From: Aeromicrobium sp.
GTDB lineage: Bacteria; Actinomycetota; Actinomycetes; Propionibacteriales; Nocardioidaceae
Direction: 5' to 3'
NCBI GenBank assembly: GCA_014377785.1
Contig: JACMOZ010000163.1
Span: forward strand, 1-54,951
Length of the DNA: 54,951 nt
Shown piece by piece: positions 8,874-15,873 of this stretch. Position 1 is the first letter of the stretch. Each line of letters starts with the position of its first letter. The notes beneath the pieces were generated by a model. It was given only the letters and a program-made list of their open reading frames with translations, was not told the DNA's origin and did not search any database. Position numbers and translations under genes: made by a program.

Positions 8874-9440
8874 TTATGCCCCCAAGGGCCCGAAGACGCG
8901 CGTGCGGCCCTTGTGGGGAGCGCGGTGGGCGAGCGCTTCGCGCAATTGCGTACGGCCGCGGTGGATGCGTGAACGCACAGTGCCGAGTTTGATACCGAGA
9001 ACGGAAGAGATCTCCTCGTAGGAAAGTCCTTCGACGTCACACAGGACAACGGCCACACGGAACTCTTCGGAAAGTGTCGCCAGTGCCGCTTCGATGTCGG
9101 GGTCGAAGTTGGCGTCATGGACTGCAAATTCGGGCAGAATCTCGGTGCTGTGCACCCGGTCTTCTTGACCTTCGCCGAAGGCGTCCATCCGGATTCTGGA
9201 CTTGCGGCGCATACGGTCGAGAAAGAGATTCGTCGTGATGCGGTGCAACCAGCCCTCGAAATTGCCTGCGACATAGGTGTCGAGCGACTTGAACACCCGG
9301 ATGAAAACGTCTTGAGTCAGGTCTTCGGCGTCCTGGCGATTGCCGGTCAGGCGGTAGGCAAGCCGGTAGACGCGCGCGGAGTGGTCCGCAACGATGTCAT
9401 CCCAGTTGAGCGTTGCCTGTTCCACTATTTCTTCCTTCAT
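8874..9440 (-). CDS. sigE: ECF RNA polymerase sigma factor SigE
   Basis: This is a group IV (ECF) sigma factor of 188 residues. Region 2 includes [20 protein letters not shown] and [18 protein letters not shown]. Region 4 has the helix-turn-helix [20 protein letters not shown]. The adjacent rseA, tatB, mrp and O-methyltransferase genes identify it with the mycobacterial SigE locus, which responds to surface stress. The start at 9440 is preceded by GAGGGTGG and by a promoter that matches the SigE consensus, so it is probably autoregulated. Confidence 0.92.
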   Translation of the reverse strand: MKEEIVEQATLNWDDIVADHSARVYRLAYRLTGNRQDAEDLTQDVFIRVFKSLDTYVAGNFEGWLHRITTNLFLDRMRRKSRIRMDAFGEGQEDRVHSTEILPEFAVHDANFDPDIEAALATLSEEFRVAVVLCDVEGLSYEEISSVLGIKLGTVRSRIHRGRTQLREALAHRAPHKGRTRVFGPLGA

Positions 9441-9470
9441 GCTGACGATCGTCCACCCTCTTACTGAGAG

Positions 9471-9497
9471 AACGCCTAAAACTGCCTGACCGTTCCC
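9471..9497 (-). promoter_or_regulatory. SigE-type autoregulatory promoter
   Basis: Reading the minus strand, GGGAAC (9497-9492) is followed after 17 nt by CGTT (9474-9471). This is the GGRAC-N17/18-CGTT form known for SigE-type ECF promoters. It would give a leader of about 25 nt before the sigE ATG. Confidence 0.7.
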
Positions 9498-9519
9498 AAG
9501 AAACCACTACCGGTGGCAC

Positions 9520-9525
9520 TAGTCT
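9520..9525 (+). promoter_or_regulatory. -10 box for the O-methyltransferase gene
   Basis: TAGTCT is positioned so that transcription would start near 9532, giving a short leader that contains the AAGGAG ribosome binding site at 9541-9546. Unlike most promoters in this window it is not leaderless. Confidence 0.45.
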
Positions 9526-9552
9526 TGAGCTACCGACCACAAGGAGTTTGCC

Positions 9553-10182
9553 ATCACCAGTGCAGCCAGCCTCGCCTACGCAGAGGAATACCTGAGCGAA
9601 GACGAGCACATCGCCGCCGCCCGCGAACGTGCCAGGCAGGTCGGAGTCACGCCGATCGGCAATGGCGCAGGTTCGGCATTGCACTTCCTGGCTTCGGTAC
9701 TGCAGGCCAAATCAATCGTCGAAGTGGGCACCGGGACCGGCGTTTCAGGACTCTGGCTTTTGCGCGGTATGACCGAAGGCGGCGTCCTGACATCGGTCGA
9801 CCTCGAGGCAGAGCACCAGCGACTGGCACGTGTTGTGTTCACCGACTCCGGTTTCGCCCCACAACGATTCCGCCTGATCGCCGGTTCTGCACTCGACGTG
9901 TTGCCCCGACTGACCGACGCGGGCTATGACTTGGTGTTCCTTGACGGCGACAAAGTCGAATACAGCGAATACTTCGACGAGGCCGTCCGCCTCGTCCGCC
10001 CCGGCGGCATCATAGTTTTCGACAACGCGCTATGGCACGACCGTGTCGCCGATCCCTCACAACGCGATCCCGAGACTTCGGCAATCCGAGAAATGATCAA
10101 GAAGGTTTCCGACGACGATCGGCTGCTCAGTATCCTGCTGCCAGTAGGCGACGGACTCCTCGCCGCCCAACTCATCGGCTAA
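9553..10182 (+). CDS. Class I SAM-dependent O-methyltransferase with apparent AUC start
   Basis: This 209-residue protein of the catechol/caffeoyl-CoA O-methyltransferase family corresponds to M. tuberculosis Rv1220c, beside sigE. The SAM-binding motif is IVEVGTGTGVSGLWLL, followed by DLVFLDGDKVEYSEYF. The start is odd. The frame has a TGA at 9526, and no ATG, GTG or TTG occurs before a TTG at 9679 inside the domain. The conserved N-terminal helix (SLAYAEEYLSEDEHIAAARERA in two parts) requires a start upstream. ATC at 9553 lies 6 nt after AAGGAG and is the only well-placed candidate. A CTG at 9592 is possible but lacks a binding site. Confidence 0.75.
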   Translation: MTSAASLAYAEEYLSEDEHIAAARERARQVGVTPIGNGAGSALHFLASVLQAKSIVEVGTGTGVSGLWLLRGMTEGGVLTSVDLEAEHQRLARVVFTDSGFAPQRFRLIAGSALDVLPRLTDAGYDLVFLDGDKVEYSEYFDEAVRLVRPGGIIVFDNALWHDRVADPSQRDPETSAIREMIKKVSDDDRLLSILLPVGDGLLAAQLIG

Positions 10183-10187
10183 TCCGC

Positions 10188-10284
10188 AAGCACCTAGTCT
10201 CCGAGATTTGGCCGATTTTGCACGTGGAATCGGCCAAATCCGGAAATTTTAGGTGCTTCAGCGGCCAAATCTCGGTGAGAGACT
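10188..10284. terminator. Nested palindromes between convergent genes
   Basis: This segment holds interleaved inverted repeats. AAGCACCTA (10188-10196) pairs with 10250-10258. GATTTGGCCGATT (10205-10217) pairs with 10228-10240. CCGAGATTTGGCCG (10201-10214) also pairs with 10262-10275, flanked by AGTCT/AGACT. The last two pairings exclude each other. It lies between a plus-strand and a minus-strand gene and could stop transcription from both sides. Confidence 0.6.
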
Positions 10285-10286
10285 GC

Positions 10287-10643
10287 TTAGTCCTCAGCGC
10301 CGTGCTCGAAATGCGACGACGAGCGAAATCCGGCTGGCCCGCGTACGACGCCGACGATTTCGCAGGCTTCGATCGAGATCGGCGCGCTGCCGATCAGTTT
10401 CGATCCCGCAGAACCAGCGGCAATCTTCTCAAAGCTCTCTTGGAACGCGGCGCGGGCTTTGTCGGACACGAAAACGTATGAGCCCTCAAACCACTCGCCT
10501 TTACGGGCCCGCCAAGTTTTGATCCGCAGGCCCTCAAGGCCGGCGAATTTGGCGAACGATTCTTCCTCGACATATGCCCGCAAAGCCTTGAGAGTGCCCT
10601 TTGGGGCGTCGGCGAGAGACCAACGCACTGTCAAGCCATACAT
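10287..10643 (-). CDS. YdhR-like small protein (ABM-fold, hypothetical)
   Basis: This is a 118-residue protein with MYGLTVRWSLADAPKGTLKA at the start and a central WRARKGEWFEGSYVFVSD. The length and pattern resemble YdhR-type dimeric alpha/beta-barrel (antibiotic biosynthesis monooxygenase-like) proteins, but I recognise no catalytic residue and no function is assigned. Its ATG overlaps the DUF3117 stop codon (TGATG), so the two are translationally coupled. Confidence 0.65.
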   Translation of the reverse strand: MYGLTVRWSLADAPKGTLKALRAYVEEESFAKFAGLEGLRIKTWRARKGEWFEGSYVFVSDKARAAFQESFEKIAAGSAGSKLIGSAPISIEACEIVGVVRGPAGFRSSSHFEHGAED

Positions 10644-10804
10644 CAGACCGCTTTGAGCGCGTCGCCTAGCGTGGCCGCTTCATTGTTGTTGAGTTCGACA
10701 ACAAGTCTTCCGCCGCCTTCGAGCGGGACGCGCATCACGATGCAGCGTCCTTCTTTGGTGACCTCCATCGGGCCGTCGCCGGTCCGTGGTTTCATGGCCG
10801 CCAT
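10643..10804 (-). CDS. DUF3117 small conserved actinobacterial protein
   Basis: This 53-residue protein reads MAAMKPRTGDGPMEVTKEGR and continues with a conserved VPLEGGGRLVVELNNNEA. It matches the short DUF3117 family found across Actinobacteria (M. tuberculosis Rv1211), whose function is unknown. A second ATG lies four codons in; the first was chosen because GAGAGGGG lies upstream of it. It is followed without a gap by the YdhR-like gene. Confidence 0.85.
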   Translation of the reverse strand: MAAMKPRTGDGPMEVTKEGRCIVMRVPLEGGGRLVVELNNNEAATLGDALKAV

Positions 10805-10912
10805 GGGTTCCCCTCTCGTCTGTGTGCGTCCCGTGATCGTCGATCGCGACGCGTGGAACTATTATCGCCTATGCACCGTCAGCCCGACGAACGCAGTCCC
10901 ACAGGGAGCTAT

Positions 10913-11716
10913 ATGAGCGACTCGAACAGCGCGGCCGTGACCTACGGCGTGAGCGACGGTATTGCCACGATCACGCTCAACCGGCCCGACGCGATGAACA
11001 GTCTCAACCTCGAAACCAAGATCGCCTTGCGCGATGCCGTGCATGCGGCGGCGGCCGACAGCGGGGCCCGCTGTGTGGTCCTCACCGGCACCGGTCGCGC
11101 GTTCTGCGTCGGTCAGGACCTCAAGGAACACGTCGCGGACCTGAAATCCAACAATGCGGGCCCGCTGTCCAACACAGTTGCCGAGCATTACAACCCGACA
11201 GTCACGGCGATCGCGACGATGCCCAAACCGGTGATCGCGGCCCTCAACGGTGTTGCCGCCGGAGCCGGCGCTTCACTCGCTTTCGCCTCCGATTTCCGGA
11301 TCCTCAAGGACACGGCAAGCTTCAATCTCGCTTTCGCCGGCATCGCGTTGTCTTGCGACACGGGCGCTTCCTGGACATTGCAACGTTTGGTCGGCCTCGG
11401 CAAAGCCACCGAACTGCTCCTTCTCCCTCGCACGATCCCATCCGACGAGGCGCTGACCCTCGGACTCGCCACAGTTGTCGCGCCGACGGACGAGTTCGAT
11501 GCAACAGTCGCCACCCTCGCCCGTAAACTCGCCGACGGTCCGACCCTGGCGTACGCCTCGATTAAGCGGTCAATCGCCTACTCCGCGACCCACGACTTGC
11601 CTGCTTCACTCGAACAGGAAGCCCAAAAGATGGCACTGACCGGCGCGTCCGCAGATCACCTTGTCGCCGTCGAAGCATTCCTGGCCAAGGAGAAGCCCCA
11701 ATTCGAGGGTCGCTGA
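10913..11716 (+). CDS. Enoyl-CoA hydratase/isomerase (PaaG-like)
   Basis: This crotonase-fold protein of 267 residues probably acts on an acyl-CoA in the cytoplasm. It has LNRPDAMNSLN, GRAFCVGQDLKEH and the oxyanion-hole segment KPVIAALNGVAAGAGASLAFASDFRI. The residue pattern GQDLKE resembles PaaG/EchA epoxide isomerases, but the substrate is not certain. ATG 10913 follows AGGGAG. It abuts the folP2-type gene, whose ATG follows its stop codon directly, so they share a transcript. Divergent DUF3117 lies upstream. Confidence 0.82.
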   Translation: MSDSNSAAVTYGVSDGIATITLNRPDAMNSLNLETKIALRDAVHAAAADSGARCVVLTGTGRAFCVGQDLKEHVADLKSNNAGPLSNTVAEHYNPTVTAIATMPKPVIAALNGVAAGAGASLAFASDFRILKDTASFNLAFAGIALSCDTGASWTLQRLVGLGKATELLLLPRTIPSDEALTLGLATVVAPTDEFDATVATLARKLADGPTLAYASIKRSIAYSATHDLPASLEQEAQKMALTGASADHLVAVEAFLAKEKPQFEGR

Positions 11717-12589
11717 ATGCCCCAGCAACCCTTGCGATTCGGGCGGCGTACGTTTGCGCCCAATGATTTCGCCCTGATGGCGATCATCAACCGCACACCC
11801 GATTCGTTTTATGACTCCGGCGCGACGTATGACCTCGACGACGCGCTGCGCAGACTCGATGAGGCGGTCGCTGCCGGCGCCGACATCGTCGATGTGGGCG
11901 GAGTAAAGGCTGGCTACGGCCCGGTCGTTGACGCCGAGGAGGAATTGCGCCGTACAGCCGACTTCGTCGCCGAGGCGCGCAGCAGGCATCCGCAACTCAT
12001 CATCAGCATCGACACGTGGCGAGCCGGGGTCGCCGACAAACTCTGTTCACTCGGCGCCGATCTCATCAACGACACCTGGGCCGGCCATGATCCCGAGTTA
12101 ACGGCAGTCGCCGCCGCGCACGGCGCCGGGCTCGTTTGCAGTCACAGCGGCGGCCTCGGTCCGCGCACCGACCCGCACCGAGTCGCCTACGACGATGTGG
12201 TTGCCGATGTCATCGATACCGTGACCGGCCTTGCCGACAAGGCGTTGGCGGCCGGCGTACGCCGAGACGGCATCCTGATCGATCCGACCCACGACTTCGG
12301 CAAGAACACCCGGCACAGCCTCGAACTCACCCGCCGCCTTGGCGAACTGGTCGACACCGGTTGGCCCGTGCTCGTGGCGGTGTCCAACAAGGATTTCGTC
12401 GGCGAGACTCTCGATCGGGACAAGGATCACCGTTTGCCCGGAACGCTGGCGTCGACCGCCATTTCGGCATGGCTCGGCGCGCGGGTCTTCCGCGCCCACA
12501 ATGTCGCCGAAACACGGCAGACCCTCGACATGGTGGCGTCGATCCAGGGCAACCGCCCACCCGCGATCGCACGTCGCGGACTGGCCTAG
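11717..12589 (+). CDS. folP2: FolP2-type dihydropteroate synthase paralog
   Basis: This 290-residue TIM-barrel protein resembles dihydropteroate synthase but has lost family hallmarks. Where DHPS has NVTPDSFSDGG it has NRTPDSFYDSG. Where DHPS has the catalytic ESTRPG loop it has GGVKAGYGP. INDTWAG replaces INDVSGG. These changes match what I recall of M. tuberculosis FolP2 (Rv1207), reported to lack DHPS activity. A folate role should therefore not be assumed. It follows the enoyl-CoA hydratase directly. Confidence 0.82.
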   Translation: MPQQPLRFGRRTFAPNDFALMAIINRTPDSFYDSGATYDLDDALRRLDEAVAAGADIVDVGGVKAGYGPVVDAEEELRRTADFVAEARSRHPQLIISIDTWRAGVADKLCSLGADLINDTWAGHDPELTAVAAAHGAGLVCSHSGGLGPRTDPHRVAYDDVVADVIDTVTGLADKALAAGVRRDGILIDPTHDFGKNTRHSLELTRRLGELVDTGWPVLVAVSNKDFVGETLDRDKDHRLPGTLASTAISAWLGARVFRAHNVAETRQTLDMVASIQGNRPPAIARRGLA

Positions 12590-12601
12590 CTTGGCATTCG
12601 A

Positions 12602-12650
12602 CGGTGGCTTACGCACCACTCAAGCGTCGACGGTGGTGCGTAAGTCACCG
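12602..12650. repeat. Intergenic palindromic repeat (CGGTGACTTACGCACCAC family)
   Basis: CGGTGGCTTACGCACCAC (12602-12619) and its inverted partner GTGGTGCGTAAGTCACCG (12633-12650) form an 18-bp stem with one G-T position around a 13-nt loop. The same sequence family occurs four times at 29833-29945. The element sits between the convergent folP2-type and LOG genes, where a terminator would be expected. Confidence 0.85.
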
Positions 12651-12658
12651 CCGAAGAC

Positions 12659-13384
12659 TCAATCCAGTGATTTGAACAAGGCGAGGGCCTCAGACACGCT
12701 GTCGGTCACGTGGATCATGTCCAGGTCCTTCGGGCCGATCTTGCCGTCGGCGAGCATCGTGTTCCGCAACCAGTCGACGAGGCCACCCCAATAGTCCCTT
12801 CCGATCAATACGATGGGGAACGAGGTGACCTTGCCGGTCTGCGCCAGCGTGATGGCCTCGAACAATTCGTCCATCGTGCCGAAACCGCCCGGAAGCACTA
12901 TAAAGCCCTGTGCATACTTGACGAACATCGTCTTGCGTACGAAGAAATAGCGGAAATTGATGCCGATGTCGACCCATTTGTTCATGCCTTGCTCGAACGG
13001 CAATTCGATGCCGAGTCCGACCGAGACGCCACCGGCCTTGACCGCGCCCTTGTTGGCCGCCTCCATGACGCCCGGTCCGCCGCCGGTGATGACGGCGTAG
13101 CCCGCCCGGACGAGGGCCATGCCGACTTCGACCCCCTTCCCATACATCGGGTCGTCCTTCTTGGTGCGCGCCGAACCGAAGACGCTGACCGCGGGGCCGA
13201 GTTCGGCGAGTCCCCCGAAACCTTCCACGAATTCAGCCTGAATCCGCAACACGCGCCAAGGATCGGTATGCACCCAACCACCGGTGCCGCGAGAGTCGAG
13301 CAATCGTTGGTCGGTCGTGCTCTTATCGACCTGGTCGCGGCGGAGTCGGATCGGACCCTTTTGCGATTCGCGAGGCTTCGTCAT
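12659..13384 (-). CDS. LOG family protein (TIGR00730-type Rossmann fold)
   Basis: LOG proteins act as phosphoribohydrolases on cytokinin-type nucleotides or as nucleotide 5'-monophosphate nucleosidases. This 241-residue protein has VSVFGSARTKKDD, AVITGGGPGVMEAANKGA and the diagnostic PGGFGTMDELFE. The open frame runs further upstream, but ATG 13384 (MTKPRESQKGPIRLRRDQ) is preferred because homologs start there. It corresponds to Rv1205 in the folP2 neighbourhood of M. tuberculosis. The 118-bp gap to 13503 must hold divergent promoters for it and the ABC exporter. Confidence 0.85.
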   Translation of the reverse strand: MTKPRESQKGPIRLRRDQVDKSTTDQRLLDSRGTGGWVHTDPWRVLRIQAEFVEGFGGLAELGPAVSVFGSARTKKDDPMYGKGVEVGMALVRAGYAVITGGGPGVMEAANKGAVKAGGVSVGLGIELPFEQGMNKWVDIGINFRYFFVRKTMFVKYAQGFIVLPGGFGTMDELFEAITLAQTGKVTSFPIVLIGRDYWGGLVDWLRNTMLADGKIGPKDLDMIHVTDSVSEALALFKSLD

Positions 13385-13502
13385 AGTCAGCAGGCTAACC
13401 GAATCGTCAAGGGGATTGACCTCAACTAGAATCGAACTTCTAAAGTTGCAAAGCAGCCGAAAAAAACTGGGCTCAAGAGAAACACATCGAAAGAGGAATC
13501 CC

Positions 13503-15395
13503 GTGAGTATGGATGGCGCCGCGTGGATGTCGCTGCACCGCGCGATGAACATGCAGAACGGTTCGCAAAAGCTGACCCGGGAGACCCTGAAGCGCATCGC
13601 AGGCTTCGCCAAACCGCACAAACGCCGGCTGATTCAGTTCCTGATCCTGAGCGTCGTCACGGCGTTTTTGGCAGTTGCCACCCCCGTGTTGGCCGGCAGC
13701 GTCGTCAACGCCATCGTCGACGGCGCCCCTCAAAGCACCGTGTTCAAGATCGCCGGACTCATAGCCCTGATCGCTTTGGCAGATGCCGGTTTCGGCATCC
13801 TGACCCGCTGGTTGTCGTCGACGATCGGCGAAGGACTGATCGTCGACCTACGCACGACCGTTTTCGATCACGTGCAGCGGATGCCCATCGCCTTCTTCAC
13901 CCGCACCCGCACGGGCGCACTTGTCAGCCGGCTCAACAATGACGTCCTCGGCGCCCAACGCGCCTTCAGCGACACGCTCTCCGGAGTCGTCAGCAATTTC
14001 GTCACCCTCGCCTTGACTCTTGTCGTGATGCTCAGCATCTCCTGGCAAATCACTGCCGTCGCCCTCATCCTGTTGCCGATCTTCGTCATACCGGCACGCC
14101 GGATGGGTGGTCGTCTCGCCGACCTGCGGCGGGAAGGCGCCAACCACAACGCGGTCATGAGCACCCGGATGACCGAACGCTTCTCCGCGCCGGGAGCCAC
14201 CCTTATCAAGCTGTATGGCCGCCCCGATGCCGAATCGGCCGAGTTCGCCGCACGGGCCCGGCGCGTGCGCGACATCGGCGTCAAATCCGCGATGCTCCAA
14301 TCGGTCTTCGTCACCGCCCTGACCACCGTGTCCGCACTCGCGCTGGCGGTCGTCTATGGCCTCGGCGGTTTCTATGCGCTGCGCGGTTCACTCGATCCCG
14401 GCGACGTCGTGGCGCTCGCCCTGCTCCTCACCCGTCTGTATGCCCCGCTGACCGCGCTGGCCAGCGCCCGCGTAGAGATCATGAGTGCGGTTGTGAGTTT
14501 TGAGAGGGTCTTCGAGGTGCTCGACCTCAAGCCGCTCATCGCCGAGAAGGCCGACGCGGTCGACGTGCCCGCCGGCCCGGTCTCGGTTGAGTTCGAGAAC
14601 GTGACCTTTGCCTACCCCTCGGCCGATAAGGTCTCGCTGGCTTCACTCGAGGAAGTCGCGATGCTCGATAACCGCGGCGGCGTCGCTGTCCTGCACGGCA
14701 TCTCCTTTCGGGTCGAGCCCGGCCAGATGGTCGCCCTCGTCGGCACCTCCGGCGCTGGCAAGTCCACGATCGCGAGCCTCGTCCCCCGCTTGTATGACGT
14801 CGACGACGGCGCGGTCCGCCTCAACGGGGTCGACGTCCGCGATCTCACCATGAAGTCCATGCGCGAAACGCTTGGCATGGCCACGCAGGACGGTCATCTC
14901 TTCCACGAGTCCGTCCGCGACAACCTCCTGCTGGCACGACCAGAAGCCACCGAAACCGAACTCTGGGAGTCGCTGCACGACGCCCGTCTCGACGAACTCG
15001 TCGGCACCTTGTCCGAAGGTCTCGATACCGTGGTGGGCGAACGCGGCTACCGGCTCTCCGGCGGCGAACGCCAGCGGCTGACGATTGCCCGGTTGTTGTT
15101 GGCGAGGCCCCGCGTCGTGATCCTCGACGAGGCAACAGCCCATCTCGACTCCACGTCCGAAGCCGCGGTCCAAGAAGCCCTGGCGATTGCCCTCGAAGGC
15201 AGGACCTCAGTGGTCATCGCCCACCGACTGTCAACGGTCCGGGCAGCCGACCTTATCCTCGTGGTCGAGGAAGGTCAGATCATCGAACGCGGCACGCATA
15301 CCGAATTGCTCGCACTCGGCGGTCGTTATGAAGAGCTTTACCGGACCCAGTTCGATCAGGGGAAATCTGAAGCGGCAACGCAGCCGATGTCCTAG
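13503..15395 (+). CDS. ABC exporter, fused permease and ATPase
   Basis: This 630-residue half-transporter of the MsbA/MDR type is expected to dimerise in the membrane and export a hydrophobic compound. The N-terminal half has six predicted membrane helices (about 40-330) with the TRTRTGALVSRLNND coupling region. The C-terminal ATPase has Walker A GTSGAGKST (about 413-421), the signature LSGGERQRL (about 517-525) and Walker B VVILDEATAHLD (about 538). GTG 13503 was chosen because GAGGAA lies 7 nt upstream; ATG 13509 is also possible. Cargo is unknown. Confidence 0.88.
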   Translation: MSMDGAAWMSLHRAMNMQNGSQKLTRETLKRIAGFAKPHKRRLIQFLILSVVTAFLAVATPVLAGSVVNAIVDGAPQSTVFKIAGLIALIALADAGFGILTRWLSSTIGEGLIVDLRTTVFDHVQRMPIAFFTRTRTGALVSRLNNDVLGAQRAFSDTLSGVVSNFVTLALTLVVMLSISWQITAVALILLPIFVIPARRMGGRLADLRREGANHNAVMSTRMTERFSAPGATLIKLYGRPDAESAEFAARARRVRDIGVKSAMLQSVFVTALTTVSALALAVVYGLGGFYALRGSLDPGDVVALALLLTRLYAPLTALASARVEIMSAVVSFERVFEVLDLKPLIAEKADAVDVPAGPVSVEFENVTFAYPSADKVSLASLEEVAMLDNRGGVAVLHGISFRVEPGQMVALVGTSGAGKSTIASLVPRLYDVDDGAVRLNGVDVRDLTMKSMRETLGMATQDGHLFHESVRDNLLLARPEATETELWESLHDARLDELVGTLSEGLDTVVGERGYRLSGGERQRLTIARLLLARPRVVILDEATAHLDSTSEAAVQEALAIALEGRTSVVIAHRLSTVRAADLILVVEEGQIIERGTHTELLALGGRYEELYRTQFDQGKSEAATQPMS

Positions 15396-15437
15396 ACCCG
15401 CAATCGGGAGATCGCCTTCGATCACGGCCCGGATTCG

Positions 15438-15752
15438 TCAGTTGGTCAATTTCAGTCCGACGATGCTGCCAACGATCCCGATCAGAAACAAGAATTTGAT
15501 TGCGGATATCGGCTCGTCACCGACCGCCATTGCATACGCGACGGTCAGCACTGCACCGATACCGACCCAGACTGCGTAGGCCGTGCCAACGGGCAGCTCG
15601 CGCATCGCGTAGGCAAGCCCGGCCATGCTCAAGGAAAGTGCGCAGACGAAGATCGCTGACGGGCCCAGCCGACTGAAACCTTCGGATTTTCCCAGCGCGG
15701 TCGCCCAGACTGCCTCGAGAACACCGGAAAGAACAAGAACAGTCCAAGACAT
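15438..15752 (-). CDS. SMR-family guanidinium exporter (Gdx/SugE type)
   Basis: This 104-residue protein has four membrane helices and belongs to the small multidrug resistance family. The essential glutamate is E13 in GVLEAVWATALGKSEGFSRLGPS (read in two parts). The GFSRL and LPVGTAYAVWVGIGAV segments are those of the Gdx (formerly SugE) branch, which exchanges guanidinium for protons, rather than the EmrE drug exporters. The call is strongly supported by a guanidine-III riboswitch directly upstream. GAGGAG precedes the ATG. Confidence 0.88.
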   Translation of the reverse strand: MSWTVLVLSGVLEAVWATALGKSEGFSRLGPSAIFVCALSLSMAGLAYAMRELPVGTAYAVWVGIGAVLTVAYAMAVGDEPISAIKFLFLIGIVGSIVGLKLTN

Positions 15753-15766
15753 GTGAGTCTCCTCAA

Positions 15767-15809
15767 AGGGCCGTTTTGTCGCACACCGGGTACGGCACCG
15801 CTCATCCGA
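15767..15809 (-). promoter_or_regulatory. Guanidine-III (ykkC-III) riboswitch upstream of the Gdx exporter
   Basis: On the minus strand the leader contains CGGATGAG, then GCCGTACCCGGT, then CGACAAAACGGC. This is the conserved core order of the guanidine-III riboswitch as I recall it from Thermobifida. P2 forms from GCCGT with ACGGC (5 bp). The pseudoknot P1 forms from TCGG with CCGG of ACCCGGT. The 3' end stops 3-4 nt before the GAGGAG ribosome binding site at 15764-15759, which fits control of translation. Confidence 0.85.
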
Positions 15810-15873
15810 AAGCCAGCGTCAGGCTCTTCGATCATTATTTCACAAGTTGGCTTTCACCAACTTTGCCCACAGT

